DNA from: an uncultured Bacteroides sp.
Lineage (GTDB): Bacteria > Bacteroidota > Bacteroidia > Bacteroidales > Bacteroidaceae
Length of the DNA stretch: 64,000 nt
Assembly: GCF_902491285.1 (NCBI RefSeq)
Contig: NZ_CABUHK010000017.1
Location: 11,178 to 75,177 of the forward strand
Reading direction: 5' to 3'
Shown here one piece after another: positions 20,197 through 28,999 of this stretch. Positions within the stretch are counted from its first letter, which is position 1. Every line of letters begins with the position of its first letter. The notes beneath the pieces are model-generated. The model saw only the letters and a list, made by a program, of their open reading frames with translations, searched no databases and was not told where the DNA came from. Both the position numbers and the translations under genes were made by a program.

Positions 20197-20328
20197 ATGA
20201 AAGGTCAAGAGAAAAAAAGAGAAGCAAAGAAAGGAAAATCGGACAAGAAGATTAAAGTACTGACTGATTATCAGAGAGAAAAGCAGAGTAAGAGTGACAA
20301 AGGAATGAGCATAATACCCAAGGCATAA
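20197..20328 (+). CDS. Small basic protein (43 aa), unknown function
   Basis: ATG 20197 opens a 43-codon frame rich in Lys/Arg (MKGQEKKREAKKGKSDKKIK..., ending SIIPKA). Its stop overlaps the start of the next gene (TAATG), which argues that it is translated and coupled to the GH130 gene. The charge suggests nucleic acid or ribosome contact, but nothing specific is recognised. The 150 bp upstream show no clear TAnnTTTG box. Confidence 0.6.
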   Translation: MKGQEKKREAKKGKSDKKIKVLTDYQREKQSKSDKGMSIIPKA

Positions 20329-21359
20329 TGGTGCGAGTAAAAAGAGAAGGTATTATTTTGGAAGGTACTTCACTTGAGTTTGAAAACGAAGGTGTGATGA
20401 ATCCGGCGGTGATTGCCGAAGGAAATACGGTGCATATGTTTTATCGTGCAGTAAAAAAAGGAAATTATTCATCCATCGGTTATTGCCGGCTTGAAGGCCC
20501 TTTGACTGTAGTAGAGAGGGATACGGTTCCCCTGTTGGCTTCCGAGTTTGATTATGAGTGCCAAGGAGTGGAAGACCCCCGAATTGTGAAAATAGAAGAC
20601 CTCTATTATCTCACTTATACAGCCTATGATGGATATAGTGCTGTGGGAGCCTTGGCAGTTTCTTCCGATTTGAGGCATTTCGAGAAAAAGGGCATTATTA
20701 CTTCCCAGATAACCTATCCGCAATTCCGGGAAATGCTTCGTACCCAACAGGCTATCATCAGCAAGTATTTCCGTTCCGGCAATAAGCGGGAAGCGACAAA
20801 TGAGAAAGGACATCCCCTTTATATGATGGATAAGAATGTAGTATTCTTTCCCCGTAAAATCAATGGGAAGTTCTATTTTATGCATCGTATCCGTCCTGAT
20901 ATCCAATATGTGGCGGTAGAACGTCTTGATATGCTGACGAAAGAGTTCTGGAAAAGATACTATCAGAATTTTGCCAAACGTATCCTGCTGGCTCCCTATC
21001 ACGACCATGAGTCGAGTTACATCGGCGCCGGATGTCCCCCGATAGAGACGAGCGTGGGGTGGCTGCTGATTTATCACAGTGTGTATGATACTCCTTCCGG
21101 TTATGTTTATTCCGCTTGCGCGGCTTTGTTGGATATAGACAATCCGGCTATTGAAATATCCCGTTTGCCTTATCCGTTGTTCACGCCTGCGACAGAATAT
21201 GAACTGTCCGGTGTAGTCAACAGAGTTTGTTTCCCCACGGGCACTGCCTTGTTTGGCGACACTCTCTACATCTATTATGGAGCAGCCGACAAATATGTGG
21301 CTTGCGTGTCAGTACAACTGACAGAGTTATTGGATGAATTAATAAAACAAATCAAATGA
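20328..21359 (+). CDS. GH130-family mannoside phosphorylase or mannosidase
   Basis: A 343-residue five-bladed propeller of family GH130. Family blocks include GVMNPAVIAEGNTVHMFYRA, the catalytic-acid block ECQGVEDPRIVK and YHSVYDTPSGYVYSACAALLD. There is no signal peptide, so it is cytoplasmic. GH130 members phosphorolyse or hydrolyse beta-mannosides (Man-GlcNAc, Man-Glc or beta-1,2-mannobiose); which one applies cannot be told from sequence reading. It overlaps the following glycosyltransferase by 4 bp, a pairing that suggests synthesis and turnover of the same mannose-containing glycan. Confidence 0.88.
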   Translation: MVRVKREGIILEGTSLEFENEGVMNPAVIAEGNTVHMFYRAVKKGNYSSIGYCRLEGPLTVVERDTVPLLASEFDYECQGVEDPRIVKIEDLYYLTYTAYDGYSAVGALAVSSDLRHFEKKGIITSQITYPQFREMLRTQQAIISKYFRSGNKREATNEKGHPLYMMDKNVVFFPRKINGKFYFMHRIRPDIQYVAVERLDMLTKEFWKRYYQNFAKRILLAPYHDHESSYIGAGCPPIETSVGWLLIYHSVYDTPSGYVYSACAALLDIDNPAIEISRLPYPLFTPATEYELSGVVNRVCFPTGTALFGDTLYIYYGAADKYVACVSVQLTELLDELIKQIK

Positions 21360-23548
21360 GAAAAATAATATGTATTACTACTTATCCTCCTCGTGAATGT
21401 GGCATAGCCACTTTTGCCCAGGACTTAATCCGGGCTATCCTGTCAAAGTTTGGAGATTCTTACTCTATAAAGATATGTGCGGTGGAGTCCGACACGGAAC
21501 AACACACCTATACGGAAGATGTGGAATACGTTCTTAATACTTCGGATGTTTCTGCCTATGCTGCTTTGACCAGGCAATTGAATGAAAATTCTGAAGTTAA
21601 AATGGTGCTTGTACAGCACGAATTCGGGCTATATGCAGCACAGGAAGAAGCCTTTCTGCAAATGTTGCAGCAACTTCTCAAACCTGTGATTCTTGTCTTT
21701 CATACGGTACTATCGCAACCTTCCCCCGCCCTGTACCGGAGTGTGGGAAGAATGATGGCGGCTTGTGCCAATCTGGTAGTGATGACGCAAAACTCCCGCG
21801 AGATTCTCCTGCGGGATTATCAGGTGGATGAAGATAAAATCACGGTGATTCCTCACGGAACCCATTTAGTGTCGTTCAGAGACAAAAGCAAACTAAAAGA
21901 TTTCTATCAACTATCGGGCAGACGCGTGCTTTCCACTTTTGGCCTGCTTAGTCCCGGCAAAAGTATTGAGACCACTTTGGATGCCTTACCGGCTATTGTG
22001 GAAGCCAATCCTTCCGTGATATTTCTTATTATCGGCAAAACGCATCCGGGAGTGCTGAAACAGGAAGGAGAGAAGTATCGTAACTTCCTGGAAGCGAAAA
22101 TAAAGGAGTTGCATCTGGAAGAATATGTGCTCTTTATCAATCAATATCTTGAACTTCCTGTCTTATTGGAATATTTGCAGTTGACGGATGTGTATCTTTT
22201 TACTTCAAGCGACCCGAATCAGGCCGTGAGCGGTACATTTGTATATGCGCTGAGTTGCGGATGTCCGATTATAGCTACTCCTATTCCCCATGCGTTGGAA
22301 TTGTTGAGTGATGATTCCGGTATTATCTTCGACTTTAAGAATTCTGCGCAATTGTCCGAAGCTGCCAATCATCTGCTTGCCGATGAAAAGCTACGGACTA
22401 AGATGAAGCTTGTCGGCTTGCAGAAGACAGCAGCTACAGCTTGGGAGAATGTGGCTATTGCCTATGCCTGTCTTTTCCAGAAAACAGGTAGGGTCGAAGA
22501 CGAACTGATTTACTCCCTGCCTCCCATAGACACCTATCATATCCGGCGCATGAGCCGGCAGTGGGGTATTATCCAGTTTTCGAAGGGAAATCGTCCGGAC
22601 AGTTCCACCGGATATACATTGGATGATACGGCACGTGCGTTAATGGCGATGTGCCAGATGGTTGCTACGGGACAGGGAAAAGTGAAGGAACGATATGTCA
22701 AGACCTATCTGAACTTTATCCGTTACTGTCAGCAGCCGGACGGTTCTTTTCTGAATTATGTAGATAAAGATGGAATATTCACCTCACAAAATCAGGAAGT
22801 GGGGCTGGATGATAGTAATGGACGTGCTGTTTGTGCTTTGGGATGTTTTATTTCTTGTGCCGGACATTTTCCCGCTCCGTGGAAGGAAGAGGCTGAAGCT
22901 GTTCTCAAACGTACCTTCCAACGGTTCGACCGGATAGAGTCTCCCCGCAGTATCGCTTTTATGCTTAAAGGCTTCTATTATTATAGCCGCGAATGTCCTT
23001 CGGCGCAGACTGATGCGTGCATTTGGCTGTTGGCTAACAAACTGGCTCAGATATATCGTCGGACGGCGGAAGCCCATTGGCGATGGTTTGAGACGTATCT
23101 TACTTATGATAACGCTATCTTGCCGGAAGCTATGTTATTGGCTCATTTGGCTATCGGCAGGGAAGAGTATAAAGAAATAGCTCATGAATCTTTCGAGTTC
23201 CTGTTGAAGAAAGTATTTGTAGGGAATCGTATTCAGGTGGTTTCCAATCAGGGATGGATGCATAAAGGGAAGAGCAGCCATGGATTTGGCGAACAGCCCG
23301 TGGATGTGGCGGGGATGGTGATTGCTTTGAAAACGTTTTATCAGTTTTTTAAGGAAGAAAAATATCTTCGTATGCAAAGAGATGCTTTCAACTGGTTTCT
23401 GGGAAATAATCATTTGCACCAGATTGTTTACAATCCGGCTACCGGTGGATGTTATGACGGACTGGAAGAAAATAATATCAATTTGAACCAGGGAGCGGAA
23501 TCCACCGTTTGCTATTTGATGGCGCGACTTTCTCTTTTATCTGACTAA
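21356..23548 (+). CDS. GT4 glycosyltransferase with C-terminal alpha-helical domain
   Basis: A 730-residue protein in two parts. Residues 1 to about 385 form a GT-B fold glycosyltransferase of family 4 (ECGIATFAQDLIRAI near the N-terminus, STFGLLSPGKSIETTLDALP, and SGTFVYALSCGCPIIATPIPHALE as the donor-site block). Residues about 395-730 are helical with repeated aromatic motifs (TGYTLDDTARALMA, WRWFETYLTYDNAILPEA, DVAGMVIALKTFY), like alpha/alpha-toroid glycan-binding domains. No signal or membrane segment is present. It is coupled to the GH130 gene. Acceptor and donor are unknown. Confidence 0.85.
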   Translation: MRKIICITTYPPRECGIATFAQDLIRAILSKFGDSYSIKICAVESDTEQHTYTEDVEYVLNTSDVSAYAALTRQLNENSEVKMVLVQHEFGLYAAQEEAFLQMLQQLLKPVILVFHTVLSQPSPALYRSVGRMMAACANLVVMTQNSREILLRDYQVDEDKITVIPHGTHLVSFRDKSKLKDFYQLSGRRVLSTFGLLSPGKSIETTLDALPAIVEANPSVIFLIIGKTHPGVLKQEGEKYRNFLEAKIKELHLEEYVLFINQYLELPVLLEYLQLTDVYLFTSSDPNQAVSGTFVYALSCGCPIIATPIPHALELLSDDSGIIFDFKNSAQLSEAANHLLADEKLRTKMKLVGLQKTAATAWENVAIAYACLFQKTGRVEDELIYSLPPIDTYHIRRMSRQWGIIQFSKGNRPDSSTGYTLDDTARALMAMCQMVATGQGKVKERYVKTYLNFIRYCQQPDGSFLNYVDKDGIFTSQNQEVGLDDSNGRAVCALGCFISCAGHFPAPWKEEAEAVLKRTFQRFDRIESPRSIAFMLKGFYYYSRECPSAQTDACIWLLANKLAQIYRRTAEAHWRWFETYLTYDNAILPEAMLLAHLAIGREEYKEIAHESFEFLLKKVFVGNRIQVVSNQGWMHKGKSSHGFGEQPVDVAGMVIALKTFYQFFKEEKYLRMQRDAFNWFLGNNHLHQIVYNPATGGCYDGLEENNINLNQGAESTVCYLMARLSLLSD

Positions 23549-23553
23549 TTCCG

Positions 23554-23561
23554 TATATTTG
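23554..23561 (+). promoter_or_regulatory. -7 promoter box upstream of 23583 gene
   Basis: TATATTTG matches TAnnTTTG and lies 22 bp before the next start codon. No clear -33 TTTG is seen. Confidence 0.5.
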
Positions 23562-23582
23562 CAGAGTTAATACTGCAATATC

Positions 23583-24125
23583 ATGAAATCTGTATTTATT
23601 AAGGTACTTCGTGTACTGATGCTTTTTATAGTTATTATTTCGTGTGCCGTCGGCTATATTGTTTATGAAGATACGTTGGCCGATTGGTGGATACCTGTCG
23701 GAGTGGCTTTGATGATAGCTGCTCTTACAATTCCCCTTTATAAAAAGTGGGCATGGCTGACGGCGGGGGAAGATAAAATACTCAATCTGCTTTCTCATGT
23801 GATTTGTGTGGGAGCTGTCAGTTATGCACTGTTCCTTGTGGGCAATTATTGCCTGGCGGATCCTGCTTCGACGCAGGAAGAAAAAGTTATTGTGCAGAAG
23901 AAGTATCAGGAGACGCATAAGAAAACACGCAGGGTAGGTAGACGGCGTTATGTGTCGGATGGTGTGCGTAAGGAATACTATCTGCAAGTGGCTTTTGAGA
24001 ATGGGACGGTGGAAACGTTGCACGTATCACTTTCTACTTATAATAAGACACGGACAGGCAAAACAAAGACACTGACTTTACAGAAAGGCTTCTTCGGACT
24101 TCCGGTGATAACAAAGGGACTTTAA
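23583..24125 (+). CDS. Membrane protein of unknown function
   Basis: A 180-residue protein with three predicted membrane helices (about residues 7-28, 38-58 and 68-92), followed by a basic soluble tail containing KKTRRVGRRRYVSDG and a beta-rich end. The tail looks like a short domain held at the membrane. It has its own -7 box (23554-23561) and is 10 bp upstream of an acetyltransferase gene, so the two are probably co-transcribed. No family was recognised. Confidence 0.75.
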   Translation: MKSVFIKVLRVLMLFIVIISCAVGYIVYEDTLADWWIPVGVALMIAALTIPLYKKWAWLTAGEDKILNLLSHVICVGAVSYALFLVGNYCLADPASTQEEKVIVQKKYQETHKKTRRVGRRRYVSDGVRKEYYLQVAFENGTVETLHVSLSTYNKTRTGKTKTLTLQKGFFGLPVITKGL

Positions 24126-24134
24126 GAAAACGCC

Positions 24135-24734
24135 ATGACATATATGGAAAATAAAAAATTGAGTGAAAGAATGCTTTCAGGAGAAATGTATAATGATTTG
24201 TCTGCGGAACTGGTTCAGAGAAGGGAGCAGGCAGTCTTTCTGACTAATGAATACAATGCTACATATGGGAAACCTAAAGAAATTCGTGAAGCGTTATTGG
24301 GAAAACTGTTGAAGCATATCGGCGATAGTGTTCACTTTGAACCCAACTTCCGGTGTGAATTCGGATTTAATATAAGTATCGGGAATAATTTCTTCGCTAA
24401 TTTTGATTGTATCATGTTGGACGGGAATCATATTACGATAGGCGATAATGTGTTGTTTGGTCCACGAGTAGGGCTGTACACGGCAAATCATGCACTCGAC
24501 CCGCAGGAACGTGTCATGGGCGGATGTTATGCCCGTCCGATAACTATTGGAGATAATGTATGGATTGGTGCCGGAGTTCATATTATGGGTGGCGTTACTA
24601 TCGGACAGAATTCGGTGATTGGTGCAGGGAGTGTGATAACCAAGGATATTCCGGAAAATGTAATTGCCGCAGGAGTCCCCTGTAAGGTAATTCGGGAAAT
24701 AACCGATAAAGACAAAACCGGATTTTTGCCTTAA
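24135..24734 (+). CDS. Maltose/galactoside O-acetyltransferase-like (left-handed beta-helix)
   Basis: A 199-residue acetyltransferase of the Maa/LacA group. The N-terminal mac domain starts KKLSERMLSGEMYNDLSAEL. Hexapeptide repeats follow (ITIGDNVLFGPRVGLYTANH, ITIGDNVWIGAGVHIMGG, VTIGQNSVIGAGSVITKDIP) with the closing block VIAAGVPCKVIREI. The catalytic His is in YTANHALDP. It transfers acetyl from acetyl-CoA to a sugar hydroxyl. A second possible start is ATG 24144 (MENKKLSE), which better fits the usual N-terminus. Confidence 0.9.
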   Translation: MTYMENKKLSERMLSGEMYNDLSAELVQRREQAVFLTNEYNATYGKPKEIREALLGKLLKHIGDSVHFEPNFRCEFGFNISIGNNFFANFDCIMLDGNHITIGDNVLFGPRVGLYTANHALDPQERVMGGCYARPITIGDNVWIGAGVHIMGGVTIGQNSVIGAGSVITKDIPENVIAAGVPCKVIREITDKDKTGFLP

Positions 24735-24789
24735 CGGTTAAGCTTGTTTGGGGAGATATATTGTAAAGTAGAGATGAATACTGCAAGTT

Positions 24790-25278
24790 ATGAATAAAAG
24801 AAGTGCTTCATTTATTTGTGCCGGACTTATAGCAATAAGCTGCGTGTCCTCACTCTGTTTTTATGATTACTTCGTAACCGATAGAATCACGGAAAATCCA
24901 ATATCTTGGATTTTCTACTTTTTTCAACTTTCCATACTGGTGGGACAAATTCGAATGGGTATTTATGCAATAAATGCACTTCTGCGGCAGAAAAAGGAAG
25001 TTGTGTCTTCTTTGAGTTATTTTGCCGCCCATGTTTTTTTGCAAAACATTACTCCTTTGCTTCAGACATGGGCAGTATCTTCTATACCGGAATATCCGGT
25101 ATGGTTGCTGATAAGCCAGGTCATTTTTAGTCTTGTACTTTTCCTTTCTTTGTTGGTCAGTCAGGCTTCATCTTTATTCAAGAATCCGGAATATGTCCCT
25201 CGGCTATTAATGGTTGCCTTTTATATCAACTGTGTATATACGGCATTGACTGTCATAGGATTGATTATCTTCTTGTAG
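24790..25278 (+). CDS. Multi-pass membrane protein of unknown function
   Basis: A 162-residue, very hydrophobic protein with about five helices (ASFICAGLIAISCVSSLCFY, then WIFYFFQLSILVGQI, YFAAHVFLQNITPLL, VWLLISQVIFSLVLFLSLLV and ALTVIGLIIFL). No conserved functional motif was seen. It is the last gene before the A/T-rich accessory region. Confidence 0.65.
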   Translation: MNKRSASFICAGLIAISCVSSLCFYDYFVTDRITENPISWIFYFFQLSILVGQIRMGIYAINALLRQKKEVVSSLSYFAAHVFLQNITPLLQTWAVSSIPEYPVWLLISQVIFSLVLFLSLLVSQASSLFKNPEYVPRLLMVAFYINCVYTALTVIGLIIFL

Positions 25279-25620
25279 TCTTGTTGAAGATAATTTTGTA
25301 TAGCTAACTAAAAAGGATTTTTTTTGACCTATATATCGAAATCTGTTTTGTTGCGATTACTCTGGTTTTATAGTAGGAAATGAGTGGATTTGTAGAGTAA
25401 ATAGTAATCATTTATCGTTTATATTTCTCATTTGGATAGGCTAATTATGAATTATTGCTTATTCTGTTATGTTTTTCTTATTCAATATCCATGATAAACC
25501 AAGAAGAAAATGAGTTTGTTCTTTGTCGCGGAATTGTGAAAATGCAGGGGAATGAGAGAAGAAACAAAAGTTGTTTTATCTTTAATAATCAGTAGAGGTA
25601 AACCGAAGGTATCAAATTAA
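25279..25620. other. Gene-free A/T-rich stretch before the accessory segment
   Basis: No convincing reading frame, promoter or RNA gene was seen here. It ends where the 49-bp inverted repeat begins. It may be the old chromosomal junction of the accessory region. Confidence 0.5.
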
Positions 25621-25669
25621 CGCGTCTATATACTTAACTGTACCAACGATTGTGTATAATGAATGGTTG
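25621..25669 (+). repeat. 49-bp terminal inverted repeat, left copy
   Basis: The reverse complement of this stretch matches 31427-31475 at 48 of 49 positions. The outer end reads CGCGTCTATATACTT and the inner end TATAATGAATGGTTG. The two copies enclose 25621-31475. Confidence 0.9.
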
Positions 25670-25686
25670 TAGCTGTGTCTAATTAG

Positions 25687-25722
25687 TAAAAAAAGCCATG
25701 AGATTTTTCTCATAGCTTTTTA
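25687..25722 (-). terminator. Terminator of the minus-strand SDH operon
   Basis: On the minus strand AGCTATGAGA (in 25704-25717) pairs with TCTCATGGCT (with one mismatch), followed by a run of seven T (complement of 25687-25693). It lies 47-80 bp past the stop of the 25769 gene. Confidence 0.7.
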
Positions 25723-25768
25723 TTAAGTGGACCACATCAATAGGGATAGAAATAATCCAATTACTATT

Positions 25769-25975
25769 TTAAAACGACATATTAAACTGAATTGAAGAAT
25801 TATACGAATCCTCTATTGTTTGTAAATTATATCCACGAGGTTTTACAATACCATCATCAATAAGCTTTTGGAATTCTTTAGTAGATTTTTCCAACTCTTT
25901 TAAACAAGCATCATTAGATAACTTCTTTTTCTCTTGTTTAATCAATTCTGAAAGTTTTTTTTCTACAGTTCCCAT
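25769..25975 (-). CDS. Small protein (68 aa) paired with SDH protease
   Basis: Starts at ATG 25975 (MGTVEKKLSELIKQ); the upstream TTG at 25984 would overlap the protease gene. It is highly charged and helical in its first half (KKLSELIKQEKKKLSND), then KSTKEFQKLIDDGIVKPRGYNLQTIED, which resembles the ends of small antitoxin or adaptor proteins. It begins one base after the protease stop codon, so the two are translationally linked. It may be an inhibitor, antitoxin or adaptor of the protease; no specific family was recognised. Confidence 0.6.
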   Translation of the reverse strand: MGTVEKKLSELIKQEKKKLSNDACLKELEKSTKEFQKLIDDGIVKPRGYNLQTIEDSYNSSIQFNMSF

Positions 25976-25976
25976 A

Positions 25977-26837
25977 TTATACAAATTTACGTGTGTGAAT
26001 AAACAGATTGAAATTATATGTTTTAGTATAATTCTGAAGTAGCTTGTAGTAATTACGTATCACATTCCTTAGTTCATCATTATCACTAAAGTCTTCTATC
26101 TTGAGTTTCAACTCTTCTAATTCCTCAATATTAATAGGTCTACCATGTGACTTCCACTTCTTGTTATCTCCTAAAGCAGCAGCAATTTCTTCCGCTCTTT
26201 TTTCTTTCTCTTTAAGTGTAACAGGTGCACCGTTCGATTCATGTGTACTCCAGTTTTTGAATTTATATTTAACTAGCCATTTTTTCAAAAGCGATATTGT
26301 TAATTCTTTGGCTTGCTCATATGCTCTTAATTCTGCTAAATCAAAATCTTTTAATATGAGAAATTCAGCATTTGTTAGTTTATTATCTTGAGCTTTTTTG
26401 ATTAACTCATTAACTTTATCTAAATATCCTAATGCTGGTACAAAGTTTCCTTCCTTGTTTTTAACTTGGGGGTCAATAGGACCTAATACCGAAAAATAAT
26501 CCATCCATATTTCGTCACCACTCATACTGAAAATAGTACCAGCACTATATGCGTAATCTGGAATGATGAAAATAATCTTCTGGTAATGCTTTCTTATAAT
26601 ATTAACATATCTTTCTACAGCCATAGCACTTCCGCCAGTAGTTGTTAAAACTATTGCAAGTTGCTCTTTTTTATTCACATCTTTTGCTAAATCCTCAACG
26701 ATGTCCAATAAGACATTCTCGTTGCCATCTACAATAGGTCCATAGTATGTTAGAACATCAGAATCTATTTTACTTTCCAATTCGGCTAAAGTCGAATTTA
26801 ACAGTGCTTTTAAAGCTTTATTTACAGGAGGTTCCAT
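25977..26837 (-). CDS. SDH-family Clp-fold serine protease
   Basis: A 286-residue protein of the serine dehydrogenase proteinase (SDH, PF01972-type) group, with a ClpP/crotonase-like fold. It shows LTTTGGSAMAVERYVNIIRKH (oxyanion-type glycines at about 67-69), the likely nucleophile Ser98 in DYAYSAGTIFSMSGDEI, and MDYFSVLGPIDPQ. The C-terminal third is helical and highly charged. There is no signal peptide. It is transcribed with the 68-residue protein and is preceded by a perfect 38-bp palindrome holding its -7 box. Such proteases often occur in defence islands; its target here is unknown. Confidence 0.85.
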   Translation of the reverse strand: MEPPVNKALKALLNSTLAELESKIDSDVLTYYGPIVDGNENVLLDIVEDLAKDVNKKEQLAIVLTTTGGSAMAVERYVNIIRKHYQKIIFIIPDYAYSAGTIFSMSGDEIWMDYFSVLGPIDPQVKNKEGNFVPALGYLDKVNELIKKAQDNKLTNAEFLILKDFDLAELRAYEQAKELTISLLKKWLVKYKFKNWSTHESNGAPVTLKEKEKRAEEIAAALGDNKKWKSHGRPINIEELEELKLKIEDFSDNDELRNVIRNYYKLLQNYTKTYNFNLFIHTRKFV

Positions 26838-26844
26838 ATTTTGT

Positions 26845-26882
26845 TTTTCTTAGCTTTGTTTTATAAAACAAAGCTAAGAAAA
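26845..26882 (-). promoter_or_regulatory. Perfect 38-bp palindrome overlapping the protease promoter
   Basis: TTTTCTTAGCTTTGTTTTA (26845-26863) and its exact reverse complement (26864-26882) abut with no spacer. The palindrome contains the -7 box TAGCTTTG on both strands (minus copy = 26869-26876). It ends 8 bp before the protease start codon, so it may be a dimer operator, a transcript-start hairpin, or both. Confidence 0.7.
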
Positions 26883-27019
26883 TAAATTCAAAAAATGAAC
26901 ATCCATACTTCCAAATAAACATTATATGGCATAATTTAGATAATTTCCATATAGTTAATTGTGATAATACCCTAGCTTCTTACAAGATTAGATCTGCGAG
27001 TAGTAAAAAACAATGCTAA

Positions 27020-27148
27020 TCATTGGCTTTCTCGTTTTCTAATCTTTTTTTTGCTATCTTCTATTGTTGTTTTCAATAACTTTTCTAATGCTTCTTTCAA
27101 TGAATTGCTACTCAGTGATTCGTTTAATTTTTGGCTTAAAGTTTTCAT
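27020..27148 (-). CDS. Small ORF (42 aa), hypothetical
   Basis: ATG 27148 to TGA 27020 on the minus strand encodes MKTLSQKLNESLSSNSLKEA... ending KKIRKRESQ, a single amphipathic, basic helix. It is in the same direction as the SDH operon and fills part of a 470-bp gap between it and the transposase. No good promoter or ribosome site was seen, so it is a weak call. Confidence 0.35.
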   Translation of the reverse strand: MKTLSQKLNESLSSNSLKEALEKLLKTTIEDSKKKIRKRESQ

Positions 27149-27307
27149 ATTCTTATCTGTTTTTTTTGATTAATATAAATATGTATTAATATCCCTATTT
27201 ATAGGCTTTCACAAATTATTTTTCACTTTTTCTTAAAATAATTCTCTCGAAGTGAAATTATCTTTCATCTGCGTGTACAATTTCTCTATAATTTAAAATA
27301 CACGTAT

Positions 27308-28243
27308 ATGAAAACATTCCTCTCACTACTCCATATGATAGATACTCTGCATACCGAAGAGGATTGCAGACAGTATCTTGAAGATATGCGATGGGGTGGT
27401 GAGCCTGTGTGTCCACATTGCGGTTCCATATCTAAAAATCACTATAAGCTAACCCAAAATGGCAAGTTTAAAGGTTTGCATAAGTGCAAAGATTGTAGAG
27501 AACGCTTTACAGCAACGCAAGGTACAATGTTTGAGGGTTCTCATGTTCCTTTGAAGAAATGGTTCTATGCTATATATCTTTTTTTGGCTCACAAGAAAGG
27601 TATAAGTAGTGTGCAGTTAGCTAAAGATATAGATGTAACTCAAAAAACTGCATGGTTTATGCTGTCCCGTATAAGGGTAAATTTAAAGGATGATGATGCT
27701 AACTTTGATGATATGACACAAGTTGATGAAACTTACGTTGGTGGAAAAGGTAAAAAGGGTCAGAAAAATCAAGGACGTAGTACAAAACAGAAAACTCCTG
27801 TTATGGGATTATTATCAGAGGGGCTTGTTCATGCACGTGTTGTACCTAATACGACCAAGAAAATCCTTCAAGCTATTATTGATGAACTCGTTCGTCCCGG
27901 TTCAATGATTATTTCTGATGAATGGGGAGGTTACAATGATGTAGAGAAAAAATATATCCACGAAGTTGTAAAACACAAAATTCATGAGTACGTAAATAAG
28001 AAAGGTTTCCATACAAATAGCATAGAAGGATTTTGGAGCCAACTCAAACGTGGGATTATTGGTATATACCATTTAGTAAGTCGTAAGCATCTTCCAAAGT
28101 ATTGTAAGGAGTTCGTATTCCGTTACAACACCAGAAAGATGACCGATGGTGAGCGATTCAACGAGTTCTTGGGCAGTAGTACTGAAAGAATGTACTATGG
28201 AGAATTACTAATGAAACCAGAATGGATTTGGGAATCTAAATAA
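27308..28243 (+). mobile_element. IS1595-family (ISXO2-like) transposase
   Basis: A 311-residue transposase. The N-terminal zinc ribbon has CPHCG and CKDCRERF. The ISXO2-type catalytic domain has TQVDETYVGGKGKKG (first Asp), MIISDEWGGY (second Asp) and the third site TNSIEGFWSQLKRG (Asn in this subgroup). Length is normal, so the gene looks intact. Clear terminal inverted repeats and an 8-bp target duplication were not found: GGCT-type ends near 27206 and 28263 match poorly. It may be a degenerate IS or a domesticated copy. Confidence 0.88.
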
Positions 28244-28688
28244 GAGACAATTATATAAGCAGCCCGTGATATAGTCTGATAGATGTTTGTCCGTTTCCTC
28301 CTTTTTTGTTTTTTTTGTCACAAACTAACAAAAGGAGGTATAAGAACAGACATTATTTCTAAAAGACATATTGCATAACTTGCAGACAATTATTTGACTT
28401 GGTAAAATCTGGTAAATTTTAAAAAGAAGTTCAAAATAATGAGTCTAGGCATAGTTTATACCCTTATCTAAGGGCACGGACTGCTTTTTCTTATTTGAAC
28501 TTCGGGCTTACCAGAGCCTTACCAATCAATGAGAAAAAAGTGACGTTCGTGTCCTTTCTTTGTTTCTGAACGATTGGAACGATTCCTCTTCTAAAGACAA
28601 GCAATAGACCTCGACAATCTCTTTTTTCTCTTCAAAAGTGCTTGTAATACATATATCAAATATTAATCATTAAAGAAAGGAGAAACCT
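28244..28688. other. 445-bp gene-free stretch with hairpins
   Basis: Holds an inverted repeat with arms CCTCCTTTT (28297-28305) and AAAAGGAGG (28330-28338), a small hairpin CCCTTA/TAAGGG near 28461-28475, and a tandem pair of GAACGATT near 28568-28582. No reading frame is convincing. It may be the leader of the 28689 gene, or a structured RNA. Confidence 0.4.
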
Positions 28689-28910
28689 ATGGGTAAAATT
28701 GCAACAAGAGCGTTTTGTAATACGCTCAAATCGGGTGCATTTAGTTCGGAATTGACTCGGTGTCCGACAAGAAGTGAAATAGAAGCTATCGGTTTAAAAG
28801 TTACTGGAACCTATGCTACTAATCAGATGGTAATGGAAGAAAATATAATAGCGCTTTTCAGATTCATTGTTGTTGGCACTAGTGGTAATATTATTAAAAG
28901 TCAAGTATAA
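28689..28910 (+). CDS. Small protein (73 aa), unknown function
   Basis: MGKIATRAFCNTLKSGAF... contains RCPTRSEIEAIGLKVTGTYATNQMV, a pattern I associate with short modules in Bacteroides accessory proteins, but no function is known to me. The start has an unusually good ribosome site for this organism (AAGAAAGGAGAAACCT just upstream). It is 89 bp before a lipoprotein gene in the same direction and is probably co-transcribed with it. Confidence 0.55.
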   Translation: MGKIATRAFCNTLKSGAFSSELTRCPTRSEIEAIGLKVTGTYATNQMVMEENIIALFRFIVVGTSGNIIKSQV

Positions 28911-28999
28911 TCGAAAGCAAGAAAGTGCCTTTTAAGGAAACAACTCACATTCTTGGAAATATCTCATCCCATTGGTTGCGGGATATATAAAGAAGTATT

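Noticed and set aside
27206..28263. Complete IS1595 element with terminal repeats
   Set aside because: GGCT-type ends on both sides align poorly and the flanking 8-mers differ, so the element limits cannot be supported.
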